From positions 186,001-250,000 of the forward strand of contig CAVZKR010000008.1 of NCBI GenBank assembly GCA_963775935.1: a stretch of 64,000 nucleotides of DNA, read 5' to 3'. The stretch is from JBBIPA01 sp963775935. GTDB lineage: Bacteria > Chloroflexota > Dehalococcoidia > GIF9 > UBA5629. The notes under the pieces are model-generated. The model was not told the DNA's origin and did not search any database. It saw nothing but the letters and a program-made list of their open reading frames with translations. This document shows, one piece after another, positions 54,413-63,722 of the stretch (position 1 is the first letter of the stretch; each line of letters starts with the position of its first letter). The translations under genes were made by a program, and so were the position numbers.

Positions 54413-54442
54413 TTGCTTGTATGACACGAGTTTTGCTATTAT
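54413..54442 (+). promoter_or_regulatory. Promoter of the histone deacetylase-like gene
   Basis: TTGCTT (54413-54418), an 18-nt spacer ending TGC and TATTAT (54437-54442), an extended -10. The gene starts about 50 nt downstream. Confidence 0.5.
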
Positions 54443-54491
54443 TTTAAAACAATTGCTCGACGCCTTACGGCTATCACGAGGTGAGTAATCC

Positions 54492-55529
54492 ATGAAAAGA
54501 GTAGGCATTGTTTATGACCCCTTATATCTTGAACATGATACGGGAAGCCATGTTGAAAATACCAAAAGGTTAACCGCGATTATATCATTACTCGAAGAAA
54601 GCCAATTGAAAGATAAGCTTATGCCATTGTCACCACGTGCAGCTACTATAGATGAATTATCCAAGGTTCACGCTAAAGAGTATATAGCACAAGTACAACT
54701 GAAATGTGAAAGTGGTGGTGGCTGGTTTGATGCAGATACCGTAGTCTCTCGCGGTTCTTATCAAGCTGCTATTTATGCTGCTGGTGGAGTTCTTACTGCT
54801 ATCGATGCAGTAATGAACAGAACAGTAGATAACGCTTTTGCACTCGTTCGACCACCAGGACATCACGCTACCTGCTGGCATGCGATGGGTTTTTGTTTAT
54901 TCAATAATATAGCTGTTGCTGCTAAGTACGCATTAGCAAACTATAACATCGAACGGGTCATCATCATTGACTTCGATGTTCATCATGGAAATGGCACACA
55001 GGATACTTTCTATACTGATTCCAGCGTTCTCTATTTTTCGACCCATCAATATCCTCTTTATCCTGGGACCGGCAGTATTGATGAAACCGGAGCCAGAGAA
55101 GGAGATGGCTTTACGGTCAATGTGCCTCTTATTGCAGGCTGGGGAGATAAGGAATACGAAACAGTTTTTGAAGATATCCTTGCGCCTGTCGCCATGCGTT
55201 TTAAACCACAGCTTATCTTAGTATCAGCTGGATACGATGCCCATTGGGCTGACAATATTGCCCTGATGAAATTAAGCGTATCAGGCTTTTCCCGACTGGT
55301 AGAGATAATAAAAGTATTGGCTGATACATTATGTCAAGGTAACTTAGTCTTCGCACTAGAAGGTGGTTATCATCTCCAGGCATTATCTTCGTCGGTAGCG
55401 ACTTCATTGAACACACTTCTAGAAAACAAGGAGATTATAGATACTCTGGGCAAGCAAGAATTAAACACAAGACCCACCAATTTCGATGGCTTCATCAAAA
55501 CAGTGAAAGACAAACATCAATTAAAATGA
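54492..55529 (+). CDS. Histone deacetylase/acetylpolyamine amidohydrolase family protein
   Basis: The 345-residue arginase-fold zinc hydrolase has LVRPPGHHATCWHAMGFCLF, the metal motif IIDFDVHHGNGTQDTF, LVSAGYDAHW and FALEGGYHLQAL, so catalytic residues are intact. Bacterial members act on acetylated polyamines or proteins (AcuC-like). Substrate is unknown. It is divergent from pckG. Confidence 0.93.
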   Translation: MKRVGIVYDPLYLEHDTGSHVENTKRLTAIISLLEESQLKDKLMPLSPRAATIDELSKVHAKEYIAQVQLKCESGGGWFDADTVVSRGSYQAAIYAAGGVLTAIDAVMNRTVDNAFALVRPPGHHATCWHAMGFCLFNNIAVAAKYALANYNIERVIIIDFDVHHGNGTQDTFYTDSSVLYFSTHQYPLYPGTGSIDETGAREGDGFTVNVPLIAGWGDKEYETVFEDILAPVAMRFKPQLILVSAGYDAHWADNIALMKLSVSGFSRLVEIIKVLADTLCQGNLVFALEGGYHLQALSSSVATSLNTLLENKEIIDTLGKQELNTRPTNFDGFIKTVKDKHQLK

Positions 55530-55570
55530 AGAGTGAAAAAGCACTTCAAAAATAAAAACTGTAACCTATC

Positions 55571-56488
55571 TTAAGCAGTCTTCCCAGTAGTAGTCTTCCA
55601 TGAAATTAGTTTCTTTAATTCACCCTTATCCCATGACACCAGAAGAGGTCCCGCTATGCAAATGGAATCGTATGTACCAATAACGACACCCAGCATTAGT
55701 ACCAGGATAAAATAATGAACAGTCGCTCCGCCAAGTAAAAAGATAGCTACGATAGCAAAAAGAGTAGTCAAGCTCGTATTTAAGCACCTTCCCATTGTTT
55801 CTATGACACTTACATTGACCGTTGTTTCAAAATCCTTACTAATACCCTTGGTCACATTCTCACGGATACGGTCAAAGACGACCACCGTATTGTTGATACT
55901 ATAACCGACAATAGTGAGCATGCCGGTGATAAACATAGCATCAACCTGCACACCAAGAGCCCAGCCTAGAATAGAAAATATACCCATTACAATCACTACA
56001 TCGTGAAGCAGAGAGATTATTGCACAGGTGCCCCAGCGAAATGACTTTGGTATTCGCCGGAACGCCCAGGCTATATAGAGCAACATAAATACAGCGGCAA
56101 CCACCACAGCAATAGCGGCATTACGTCCAGTTTCGGTAGCAATAACGGGAGAAACAGCGAAAAAGTCTCTGATAGTTGACGTTGTATTTAATGTCTTTTC
56201 TAAGGTCGTGGTCAATTCCTGTTTAGCCTCAGTTGATATCTCTTTAATGCGGATAATATAGTCGCCTTCACCTGTCCGCTGGATTGCCGCTTCACCGTAC
56301 CCAATGTTGCTAAGTTCTTGACGTAATTGCTCCTGAGTGACCTCATTGTTGAAACGTAACGTCATCGTAGTGCCGCTCTGAAATTCAACCCCCGGTTTAA
56401 ACCCAAAAACAATAAGCGAAATAATGCCAGGAATGAGTAGCAGCGCCGAGATAAGAAAGAACCAATAACGTTTCCCCACAATATTCAT
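55571..56488 (-). CDS. secF: Protein translocase subunit SecF
   Basis: The RND-type subunit (305 residues) has six membrane helices, a periplasmic-type loop (residues 35-125), and the motifs FKPGVEFQSGTTMTL and GYSINNTVVVFDRIRE. With SecD it uses the proton gradient to pull proteins outward. It starts 3 nt after the secD stop. Confidence 0.95.
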   Translation of the reverse strand: MNIVGKRYWFFLISALLLIPGIISLIVFGFKPGVEFQSGTTMTLRFNNEVTQEQLRQELSNIGYGEAAIQRTGEGDYIIRIKEISTEAKQELTTTLEKTLNTTSTIRDFFAVSPVIATETGRNAAIAVVVAAVFMLLYIAWAFRRIPKSFRWGTCAIISLLHDVVIVMGIFSILGWALGVQVDAMFITGMLTIVGYSINNTVVVFDRIRENVTKGISKDFETTVNVSVIETMGRCLNTSLTTLFAIVAIFLLGGATVHYFILVLMLGVVIGTYDSICIAGPLLVSWDKGELKKLISWKTTTGKTA

Positions 56489-56491
56489 TAT

Positions 56492-57806
56492 CTATACTCC
56501 ATATGCAGAGGGATTTTTCACTGCTTTTATTGCGAAACGGAGAAGTACACGTGAAATAGTAATAGCTGAAAACATACTGAGAGCGACACCGATAAACAAG
56601 GTTATGGCAAAACCTTTCACCATAAAAGCACCTAAAGTTTCCCCAAACCATGCCAGGATAATGCAGGCAATAAAAGTGGTGACATTGCTATCGCGTATCG
56701 CCAGCCAGGCACGAGAAAAGCCAGTTTCTACAGCAGCACTTATAGTGCGCCCTGCCCGCAGTTCCTCCTTCATTCTCTCGAAGATAAGCACATTAGCATC
56801 TACAGCCATACCCAGCGATACGATAAAAGCGGCCACCCCAGGAAGGGTTAAAGTGATTGGAATCAACTTGAAAATCGCTATAAATAAAACACTGTAAATC
56901 AATAAAGCGATACAGGCGACAAATCCAGACATGCGATAATACAAAATCATAAAGAGAATAATCATCACCGCCCCAATTGCACCAGCAATCAGGCTTTTCT
57001 GAATTGAATCACTCCCCAATGTGGCATCAACATCCTGCTCCTGCATAATTTTCAATGGCACGTCGAGTGAACCTGAGTTAAGCTGTATAGCTAATGTATT
57101 AGAACCTTCTAAGTCAAGACCAGTAATAACTCCTTTGTCCTTAATTACTGATTGCACGGTTGGAGCAGAAATAAGCTGATCATCCAAAAATATTCCCAGA
57201 GGCTTATTAAATTACGCTTGGTGATTTGCTCGAATAGTATTGCGCCTTCTTCATTCCACTCAATAGCACTTCAGGTTTATTTGTCTGTGGCTCTAAAACG
57301 ACTTTCGCATTGGGCTTTAGATATTTCCCAGTAAGTTCTTTCTCTTTTCCATCTTTGCCAATTGCTATGGCTTTGTTCCAAATTGGATTACCTTTGTCAC
57401 TCAAGTACTGGAGTTGCCTTTTTCATCTAACTTTGCTTCCCTGAAGTCAAGTTCAGCTACCTGACCTATTGCTTTCTTAGCGTCATCAACATTTTTAACA
57501 CCCGGTAGCTGAACCAGAATGCGATCAGTACCTTGTCTCTGTATGAGCGGCTCGCTAACTCCATAGGCGTTTACACGCCTCTCGATTTTCCCCAATACAC
57601 CCTCCATAGCATCCTCATCTTTTTGTGAAGGGTCTTTCTGGGTCAGGTCAGCCTGATAAACAAGATAACTACCTCCCTTGAGATCAAGACCCAGACTTAA
57701 TCCCTGTCTGCCAAACCTATTGCTATCAAGAGGGAAAACTGACCCAGATAGCAAAGACTAAGAGAATTAGAATAAAGATGAATAAATATATATTTGATTT
57801 TTTCAA
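56492..57806 (-). CDS. secD: Protein translocase subunit SecD, multiply frameshifted
   Basis: SecD is recognisable in pieces: an N-terminal helix from a TTG at 57806, GLSLGLDLKGGSYLVYQADL, a P1 region, KPLGIFLDDQLISAPTV, and the C-terminal six-helix part with FIVSLGMAVDANVLIFERMKE split over its conserved motif. At least four single-base indels (near 57745, 57420, 57263 and 57210) break the frame. Correcting them gives one SecD of about 435 residues. Order secD-secF is standard. Confidence 0.9.
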
Positions 57807-57855
57807 TTCTTACCCAATCCTTACTCTACAATACTTACGAAATCAACATGCGAAA

Positions 57856-59367
57856 TTAATCATGAATCTGTAATGCTTTGATTTTACCTTTACTATTATC
57901 TTCTTTTTTCAATTTATTAAGAACTAGATTTATTGCTTCTTCCCTTGTTTCTACTTCACCAACTGCTTGCGCTTCATAAACTAAGCGTAGAAGTTTACCA
58001 ATCAGAGGCCCTGAAGTCAAGTGGAAGATATTCATTAAGTCATGCCCATCAACTAACTTGACTGGTAGTCGCGTTTGTTTCTGGCTCTTGATGCTCTTTT
58101 ATTATGTAACTGATCAAATGATTGTGTTGCTCCCATTCCTTAATATCCAGATTAGGTCCTCGCGCGGCTAAATAATCAGCCAGCGCCAGAAACAGAATAT
58201 CAATACCGGCATCACCAACATCCCTGAAATACCGATAAATAGCTCGACTGGTGGGTAACCCAGCATTTGCCATTTGAACAGGTCGGAGATGGTAACAAGC
58301 TAGGTTTTCCACCAGCTTTATTTCCCGATTTGAAAACCTCAATCTAGTTAATATAGTAACGGTTTTTGCTGCGCCCTCTTTAGCATGCCCTATAAATCTG
58401 GTCCTGCCTGTTTTATCAACAGTCTTCGTCTGGGGCTTGGCAATATCATGGAGCAGCGCTCCAATCTTGAGAGAAATCCTACGGTTGCTATCGCCGGAGA
58501 CTCTTTCATCAAAATACTGCTCCATTTTTTTTGACCATGGAGTCACTTTCAGTAAATCATCCTTGTCGTATTTCCATTGTCGTTCACGGAGTATAAACTC
58601 AACAGCAGCCACAGTTTCTAATGAATGGTTCAATACATCCCAGTAATGTTCTTTAGGTTGTTCCACACCTCTTAGTTCTTCTAACTCAGGAATTATTTCG
58701 GTAAGCAGGTTCACTTCATCCAAATAACGCAGGTAATCACTGCATGAAGACAGTGTAAATATTTTAAGTAGTTCATCCCTCTGTCTTTCCCCAGAAACAG
58801 AAGTAATGAGCTTTGCGTACTGCTTAATTAGACGCTTTGTATCACGCTCAATATTGCCTCCCAATTCAGCGGCTAATCGAACTGCTCGCAATAAGCGTGA
58901 TGGATCATCCTTGAAAATGCACGTGACTCAGTGCTCTTATCGTTTTCCTTCCCAGATCAGCTTTACCTTTAAAAGGATCAATCAAGTGCCATGAATCCTG
59001 AGAGAAACTCACCCAACTCAATCGCCATCGCATCAATGGTAAAATCACGGCGAGCCAAATCTTCCTCAATTGTCCCGGAGAAAGTCGAGAAGTCAAGATA
59101 CAATGGCTGTTCCCATTTGGTCATTACCACTCTAGCAACTCTGTTAACCTCATCTAGTAAAACATACCGACCGCCTATAATGTCAGATATTTTTTTAGCT
59201 ATTCCTATGGCATCTCCACCAACCGAGATATCAATATCGTTTGTTTCTCTCCCGCTTAGTAAATCGCGAACAAAGCCGCCAACGAGATAAGCTTGATGCT
59301 TTTCATGCGTAATAGTTTTTACTACACAATTGAGGAGCGTTAAAATATTGGAGTTGAGATCTGGCAT
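57856..59367 (-). CDS. cca: CCA-adding enzyme/poly(A) polymerase family with HD domain, frameshifted
   Basis: The nucleotidyltransferase head has LVGGFVRDLLSGRETNDIDIS with the catalytic DxD, then RRDFTIDAMAI and, after shifts, DPFKGKADLGRKTIRAL and DDPSRLLRAVRLAAEL. An HD domain follows (IGALLHDIAKPQTK, FIGHAKEGA) and a C-terminal helical part. Indels near 58988, 58915 and 58057 split it; together the parts give about 500 residues. tRNA 3'-end maturation fits the observation that two of three tRNAs here lack encoded CCA. Confidence 0.88.
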
Positions 59368-59375
59368 TAGTTTCG

Positions 59376-59404
59376 ATTATATCGAAAGGTATACCTGTTG
59401 TAAA
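59376..59404 (-). promoter_or_regulatory. Promoter of cca, predicting a leaderless mRNA
   Basis: On the minus strand TTTACA (59399-59404), a 17-nt spacer and TATAAT (59376-59381). The ATG begins 9 nt after the hexamer and there is no ribosome-binding site. Confidence 0.75.
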
Positions 59405-59437
59405 GGAATCCAGGCTGATACATCCACTCGTATTCTT

Positions 59438-59446
59438 TGCTATAAT
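59438..59446 (+). promoter_or_regulatory. Extended -10 promoter of proB, predicting a leaderless mRNA
   Basis: TGC followed by TATAAT (59441-59446), with the proB ATG starting 9 nt after the hexamer and no ribosome-binding site. The -35 region is weak. The promoter is divergent from that of cca. Confidence 0.65.
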
Positions 59447-59454
59447 GAGTCACC

Positions 59455-60567
59455 ATGCTTTATAAAAGGATTGTAGCCAAATTTGGCACCAATCTACTTA
59501 CCGGAGGAACTGAGCAACTTGATCGAAAAATCATGTCAAGCCTGGTTCAACAGGTTGCTCAGCTTCACAGCGAAGGTCATGAAATAGTCATTGTCTCCTC
59601 AGGAGCAGTTGCTGCCGGAAGACAAAAATTGGGGCTGCGTAAGAAACAAAGGGATATCCCTTTTAAACAGGTTCTTGCCTCAGTAGGTCAAAGCCATCTT
59701 ATGCATACCTACGAGCAAATGCTAAGCAGATATGGTATAACCATAGCTCAAGCATTACTGACGAAATCTGACCTTGGTCGTCGTGCTGGCTATCTGAACG
59801 CCAGAAATACGTTATTGGCATTGATTGAACTTGGAGTGATTTGCATTATAAATGAGAATGATGTGGTCGCTACTGACGAAATCGGAGGTACTAGATTCGG
59901 AGACAATGATAATCTTTCTGCAATGGTAGCTACTCTCATAGACGCAGACCTCTTAGTATTGCTTACAGATATAGATGGTCTTTATACTGAAGACCCTCGA
60001 GATAATCCAAAGGCAAAGCTTATCTCCCGTGTGGAAAAAATAGACGGCCGTATTCAGCGTTTAGCGAGCAATACTGCTGGTGTTCGAGGTGTTGGTGGCA
60101 TGAGTACGAAAATTGAAGCCGCTAAGTTAGCTACCACGTGCGGGATAACTGTTGTTATCAGCAATGGATTTAAACCTGATAATTTACGACGAATTGCCCT
60201 CGGTAATAACACGGGTACTATTTTTATACCAATACCAACCAAAATAAAAAGCAAAAAACGATGGATACTTAGCGGGCTTGCCTCCAAAGGAAAATTGATT
60301 ATTGATAGAGGCGCTGTACTGGCAATTAAAAAACTAAATAAAAGCTTACTTCCAGCCGGTATTATCGACCTGGAAGGAAAATTCCAACGTGGTGACGTCA
60401 TTGATATCGTAGATGCTAAAGGAAATTGTCTCGGATGTGGTATATCTAACTATAATTCAGCTGAAGTCACCGCTATTAAGGGTGTTCACTCTAGAGCAGT
60501 ATCGACCATATTGGGATATGAATATGGTAGCGAAATAGTCCATCGTAATAATATGATACTGATCTAG
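59455..60567 (+). CDS. proB: Glutamate 5-kinase with PUA domain
   Basis: ProB phosphorylates glutamate in proline synthesis. The 370-residue protein has VAKFGTNLLTGG, VIVSSGAVAAGRQKLG, INENDVVATDEIGGTRFGDNDNLSA split across its motif, GTGGMSTKIEAA-type region read as VGGMSTKIEAAKLA, and a C-terminal PUA domain (SLLPAGIIDLEGKFQRGDVI). It precedes proA by 27 nt. Confidence 0.95.
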   Translation: MLYKRIVAKFGTNLLTGGTEQLDRKIMSSLVQQVAQLHSEGHEIVIVSSGAVAAGRQKLGLRKKQRDIPFKQVLASVGQSHLMHTYEQMLSRYGITIAQALLTKSDLGRRAGYLNARNTLLALIELGVICIINENDVVATDEIGGTRFGDNDNLSAMVATLIDADLLVLLTDIDGLYTEDPRDNPKAKLISRVEKIDGRIQRLASNTAGVRGVGGMSTKIEAAKLATTCGITVVISNGFKPDNLRRIALGNNTGTIFIPIPTKIKSKKRWILSGLASKGKLIIDRGAVLAIKKLNKSLLPAGIIDLEGKFQRGDVIDIVDAKGNCLGCGISNYNSAEVTAIKGVHSRAVSTILGYEYGSEIVHRNNMILI

Positions 60568-60594
60568 AACGCCAATTTCTTTGCGGAGGGAATT

Positions 60595-61869
60595 ATGCAA
60601 GCTGCACTAACTGAATTAGAGCAAAAGGGTAAGCAAGCTAAAATAGCTTCTAAAAAACTTGCCTTTCTGGAAACAAACATCAAAAACAAAGCCTTAATAA
60701 ATATTAGCGATGCTATCATTTCTAACGAAGATGCGATCCTGCAGGCTAATAAAATAGACTATAAAGAAGCCAAAGCTGCTGGCATGAACGCAGCTATGCT
60801 TGATCGGCTCATGTTATCACCTGACCGCTTACAAAGCATCGCACAAGACATGAAAACAGTAGCTTCTTTAGCTGACCCAGTGGGAGAAGTAATCGAAGAG
60901 CGTATCCTTCCCAATGGTCTACGCCTCATCAAAAAGAGAGTGCCACTCGGAGTAATAGGAGCCATTTATGAAAGCCGTCCTAATGTCACTGCGGATATAT
61001 CAGCATTATGCCTGAAAGCTGGCAATGCTTGCATTCTTCGTGGTGGCAAAGAGTCCCTACACTCCAACCTCGCATTAGCGAAAGTAATTCAGGAAGCCGC
61101 ATATAAAACAGGGATACCTCAAGGTGCAATACAGTTTATTGAGTCGACAGACAGGGTACTTGTAGACTATATGCTTAAGCTGAAGGAAATTATAGACCTT
61201 CTCATTCCCCGTGGTAGCGCCAGTTTAATTAATTTCGTTGTTGACCATGCTACTATGCCGGTCGTTGCTGGCGGTATAGGTGTTTGCCACACCTATGTGG
61301 ATAGCAAAGCAGATATAAAGAAAGCAGTCGCCATTGCCTATAACGCTAAAGTACAACGACCAACGGTTTGTAACGCTTTGGACACACTTCTAGTACATGT
61401 TTCCATAGCTCCCCATTATCTCCCATTAATCGCTGCTGAATGGGGCAAAGCCGGGGTGGAAATGCATTGTGATGAACGAGCTCTGGCTATTTTAAAGACA
61501 AATAATTCACTGAAGCTTGTACCCGCGAAAACCGAAGACTGGGGTAAGGAATTTCTAGCGCTAATTGCTGCCATTAAAGTAGTTGATTCCTTTGATGAAG
61601 CCATTGAACATATCGACCGTTATGGCTCAGGGCATTCAGAGGCTATCATAACTGAGGATAAAGCTGCAGCCACCAGTTTCCTCGATAAGGTTGATGCCGC
61701 CTGTGTCTACGCCAATGCCAGCACTCGTTTTACTGACGGTAGTCAATTTGGTATGGGCGCGGAAATAGGTATAAGCACCCAAAAATTTCATGCGCGCGGT
61801 CCCATGGCACTAAGAGAAATTACGAGCTACAAATGGGTTATTATAGGCAATGGCCAGGTTCGGCCTTAG
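60595..61869 (+). CDS. proA: Gamma-glutamyl phosphate reductase
   Basis: ProA makes glutamate 5-semialdehyde. The 424-residue protein shows VPLGVIGAIYESRPNVTADI, RGGKESLHSNLALAKV, the catalytic Cys in KVQRPTVCNALDTLLVH and ASTRFTDGSQFGMGAEIGIS. GGAGGG precedes the ATG. Its stop codon overlaps that of convergent rph. Confidence 0.97.
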   Translation: MQAALTELEQKGKQAKIASKKLAFLETNIKNKALINISDAIISNEDAILQANKIDYKEAKAAGMNAAMLDRLMLSPDRLQSIAQDMKTVASLADPVGEVIEERILPNGLRLIKKRVPLGVIGAIYESRPNVTADISALCLKAGNACILRGGKESLHSNLALAKVIQEAAYKTGIPQGAIQFIESTDRVLVDYMLKLKEIIDLLIPRGSASLINFVVDHATMPVVAGGIGVCHTYVDSKADIKKAVAIAYNAKVQRPTVCNALDTLLVHVSIAPHYLPLIAAEWGKAGVEMHCDERALAILKTNNSLKLVPAKTEDWGKEFLALIAAIKVVDSFDEAIEHIDRYGSGHSEAIITEDKAAATSFLDKVDAACVYANASTRFTDGSQFGMGAEIGISTQKFHARGPMALREITSYKWVIIGNGQVRP

Positions 61870-62591
61870 ATTAATTCTGCCAATGTTGTTTTCTGTATTT
61901 TGAATAAGTGCTTTATTCCTTTTTCTGCGAGGACAAGCAATGAATCAATGTTAGACCGAGAAAATGGCTTACCTTCAGCAGTGCCCTGAATTTCTACGAA
62001 TTCACCTTTATCGGTCATCACCACATTAAAGTCAACCGATGCTGAGAAGTCCTCCTGATAGCAAAGATCAAGAAGTTCCTCCCTGTCGACAAGACCAACA
62101 CTGGTCGCAGCCACCGCAGTTTTTAAAGGAATCGATGATATGACACCTCGGCTTTTTAAACGGTACATTGCTTCATACAAAGCTATATAGCCACCTGTAA
62201 TGGCTGCAGTTCTTGTGCCACCATCTGCCTGTAATACATCACAATCCACAATAAACGTTCTCTCTCCCAAAGCAGCCAGATTAGTAACAGCTCGCAAACT
62301 ACGGCCAATGAGACGTTGTATCTCTTGGCTCCTCCCAGCTGTCCTATCAGTTTGACCTGCACGTGGTGTGCGAATATGAGTAGATCGCGGAAGCATTGCA
62401 TATTCAGCAGTAACCCAACCACTCCCTCCACCCTTAAGGAAAGCAGGTACTCTATCCTCAATGGTCACAGCACAGAGTATTCGTGTATTCCCAAGCTCTA
62501 TTAAGGCAGAGCCTTCGGCAAAAGCCTGGTAGCCTAAAGTAATACGCAGTGGGCGCAGCTCGTCACCCACACGACCATCAATTCTTTTCAT
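61866..62591 (-). CDS. rph: Ribonuclease PH
   Basis: RNase PH is a phosphorolytic 3' exoribonuclease that trims tRNA ends. The 241-residue protein has SALIELGNTRILCAVT, GRSQEIQRLIGRSLRAV and CDVLQADGGTRTAAITGGY, all typical. It ends with a stop codon that overlaps the proA stop on the other strand. Confidence 0.96.
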   Translation of the reverse strand: MKRIDGRVGDELRPLRITLGYQAFAEGSALIELGNTRILCAVTIEDRVPAFLKGGGSGWVTAEYAMLPRSTHIRTPRAGQTDRTAGRSQEIQRLIGRSLRAVTNLAALGERTFIVDCDVLQADGGTRTAAITGGYIALYEAMYRLKSRGVISSIPLKTAVAATSVGLVDREELLDLCYQEDFSASVDFNVVMTDKGEFVEIQGTAEGKPFSRSNIDSLLVLAEKGIKHLFKIQKTTLAELI

Positions 62592-62649
62592 CAGAAAACT
62601 TCCTCTCTATGTGGGAAAAAGTATAACACTGATTCGACTCACCAAACAA

Positions 62650-62672
62650 TATTCAATCTTATATATTGAATA
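62650..62672. repeat. Short perfect dyad between rph and the NEW3 gene
   Basis: TATTCAAT and ATTGAATA are 8-bp arms with a 7-nt spacer in the divergent intergenic region. It may be an operator or chance in an AT-rich stretch. Confidence 0.35.
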
Positions 62673-62689
62673 CAAAATAAGTATTGAAC

Positions 62690-62718
62690 TTGACAGCCTA
62701 ACTTGATTTCGGTTAAAT
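62690..62718 (+). promoter_or_regulatory. Candidate promoter of the NEW3 gene
   Basis: A consensus TTGACA (62690-62695), a 17-nt spacer and TTAAAT (62713-62718), about 75 nt before the gene. Confidence 0.6.
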
Positions 62719-62790
62719 TATTATCCACTAATTGAAGACCGCTATCATGCCAGGTCTAAAATAAGATTCATGTCCAACGGAGGCTGTTTA

Positions 62791-63717
62791 ATGAAAACCC
62801 TGAAGAGAATTGGTTATGTGTTTTGTCTTCTCCTGCTTCTCACTATCGCTATTGGATTGGTGACTCCACTAGCTGTACATGCAGTCCCAAAAACCTCAAC
62901 CAGTCTTATTAATCCATTCACTGCGGAACAAGCTACTGGAGAACAAGTCACATTCAAAACCAAATATCCAGCATTAAGTGCTACAGCAGGTTCCAGCTAT
63001 GAATTCGAAATCGAAGTATCCTATGCCGGTGGCGAGAAACCACGTGTCTTTGACCTGCGTGCTACCGTTCCTAGTGGCTTCGTTTCTCAAATTACGCGAA
63101 GCTATGGTAGCGGGGCTAATATAGCGGCTGTTCAACTCGACCCTTCCACGTCATATCCTGAATCTCTCAAGATTGTTGTGGCGCCTTATTATTGGCTATC
63201 CCCAATGCCAGGAGACTATAAAGTAATTGTAGAAGCGGCTTCTGGAACCGTTACGGGCAGCATTGAGCTTAAAGCCGTAGTTACTGCGAAAAATGAACTT
63301 AAGCTGGAGACACCTGAAGGCTTACTCAATACCAATGTCACCGTCGGTAAAGACAACTTCTTCACCTACAAAGTCAAAAATACCGGCACAGCGACTTTGG
63401 ACAAGATAAACTTCACTCAAAGTGTGAGGGGCGGGCCTTCGGGATGGAGTGTCACTTTTGATCCGAAAACCATTGACTCGCTGCCAGTAGGTGCTGAGCG
63501 AGACGTACAGGTCAATATCAAACCTCCTGAAAAGAGTATAGCAGGTGACTATCAGATCAATATACAAGCGAGAACCGAAGCAAATAACGCCTCTGATAAC
63601 TTGGATATCCGCGTTACCGTTCTCACCCCAACTGTGTGGGGATGGGTCGGTGTTGCCGTTGTAGTTCTTGTTGTGATCGGACTGATTGCCATGTTCTGGC
63701 GCTTAGGCAGACGATAA
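62791..63717 (+). CDS. Exported NEW3-domain membrane protein
   Basis: The ATG at 62791 follows GGAGG by 8 nt. The protein (308 residues) has a signal peptide ending AVHA, two immunoglobulin-like beta domains, the second matching NEW3 (NTGTATLDKINFTQSV, GWSVTFDPKTIDSLP, SIAGDYQINIQAR), and one C-terminal membrane helix before WRLGRR. It resembles COG1470 membrane proteins, which are often encoded next to ABC transporters, as here. Substrate or partner unknown. Confidence 0.85.
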   Translation: MKTLKRIGYVFCLLLLLTIAIGLVTPLAVHAVPKTSTSLINPFTAEQATGEQVTFKTKYPALSATAGSSYEFEIEVSYAGGEKPRVFDLRATVPSGFVSQITRSYGSGANIAAVQLDPSTSYPESLKIVVAPYYWLSPMPGDYKVIVEAASGTVTGSIELKAVVTAKNELKLETPEGLLNTNVTVGKDNFFTYKVKNTGTATLDKINFTQSVRGGPSGWSVTFDPKTIDSLPVGAERDVQVNIKPPEKSIAGDYQINIQARTEANNASDNLDIRVTVLTPTVWGWVGVAVVVLVVIGLIAMFWRLGRR

Positions 63718-63722
63718 TAATC

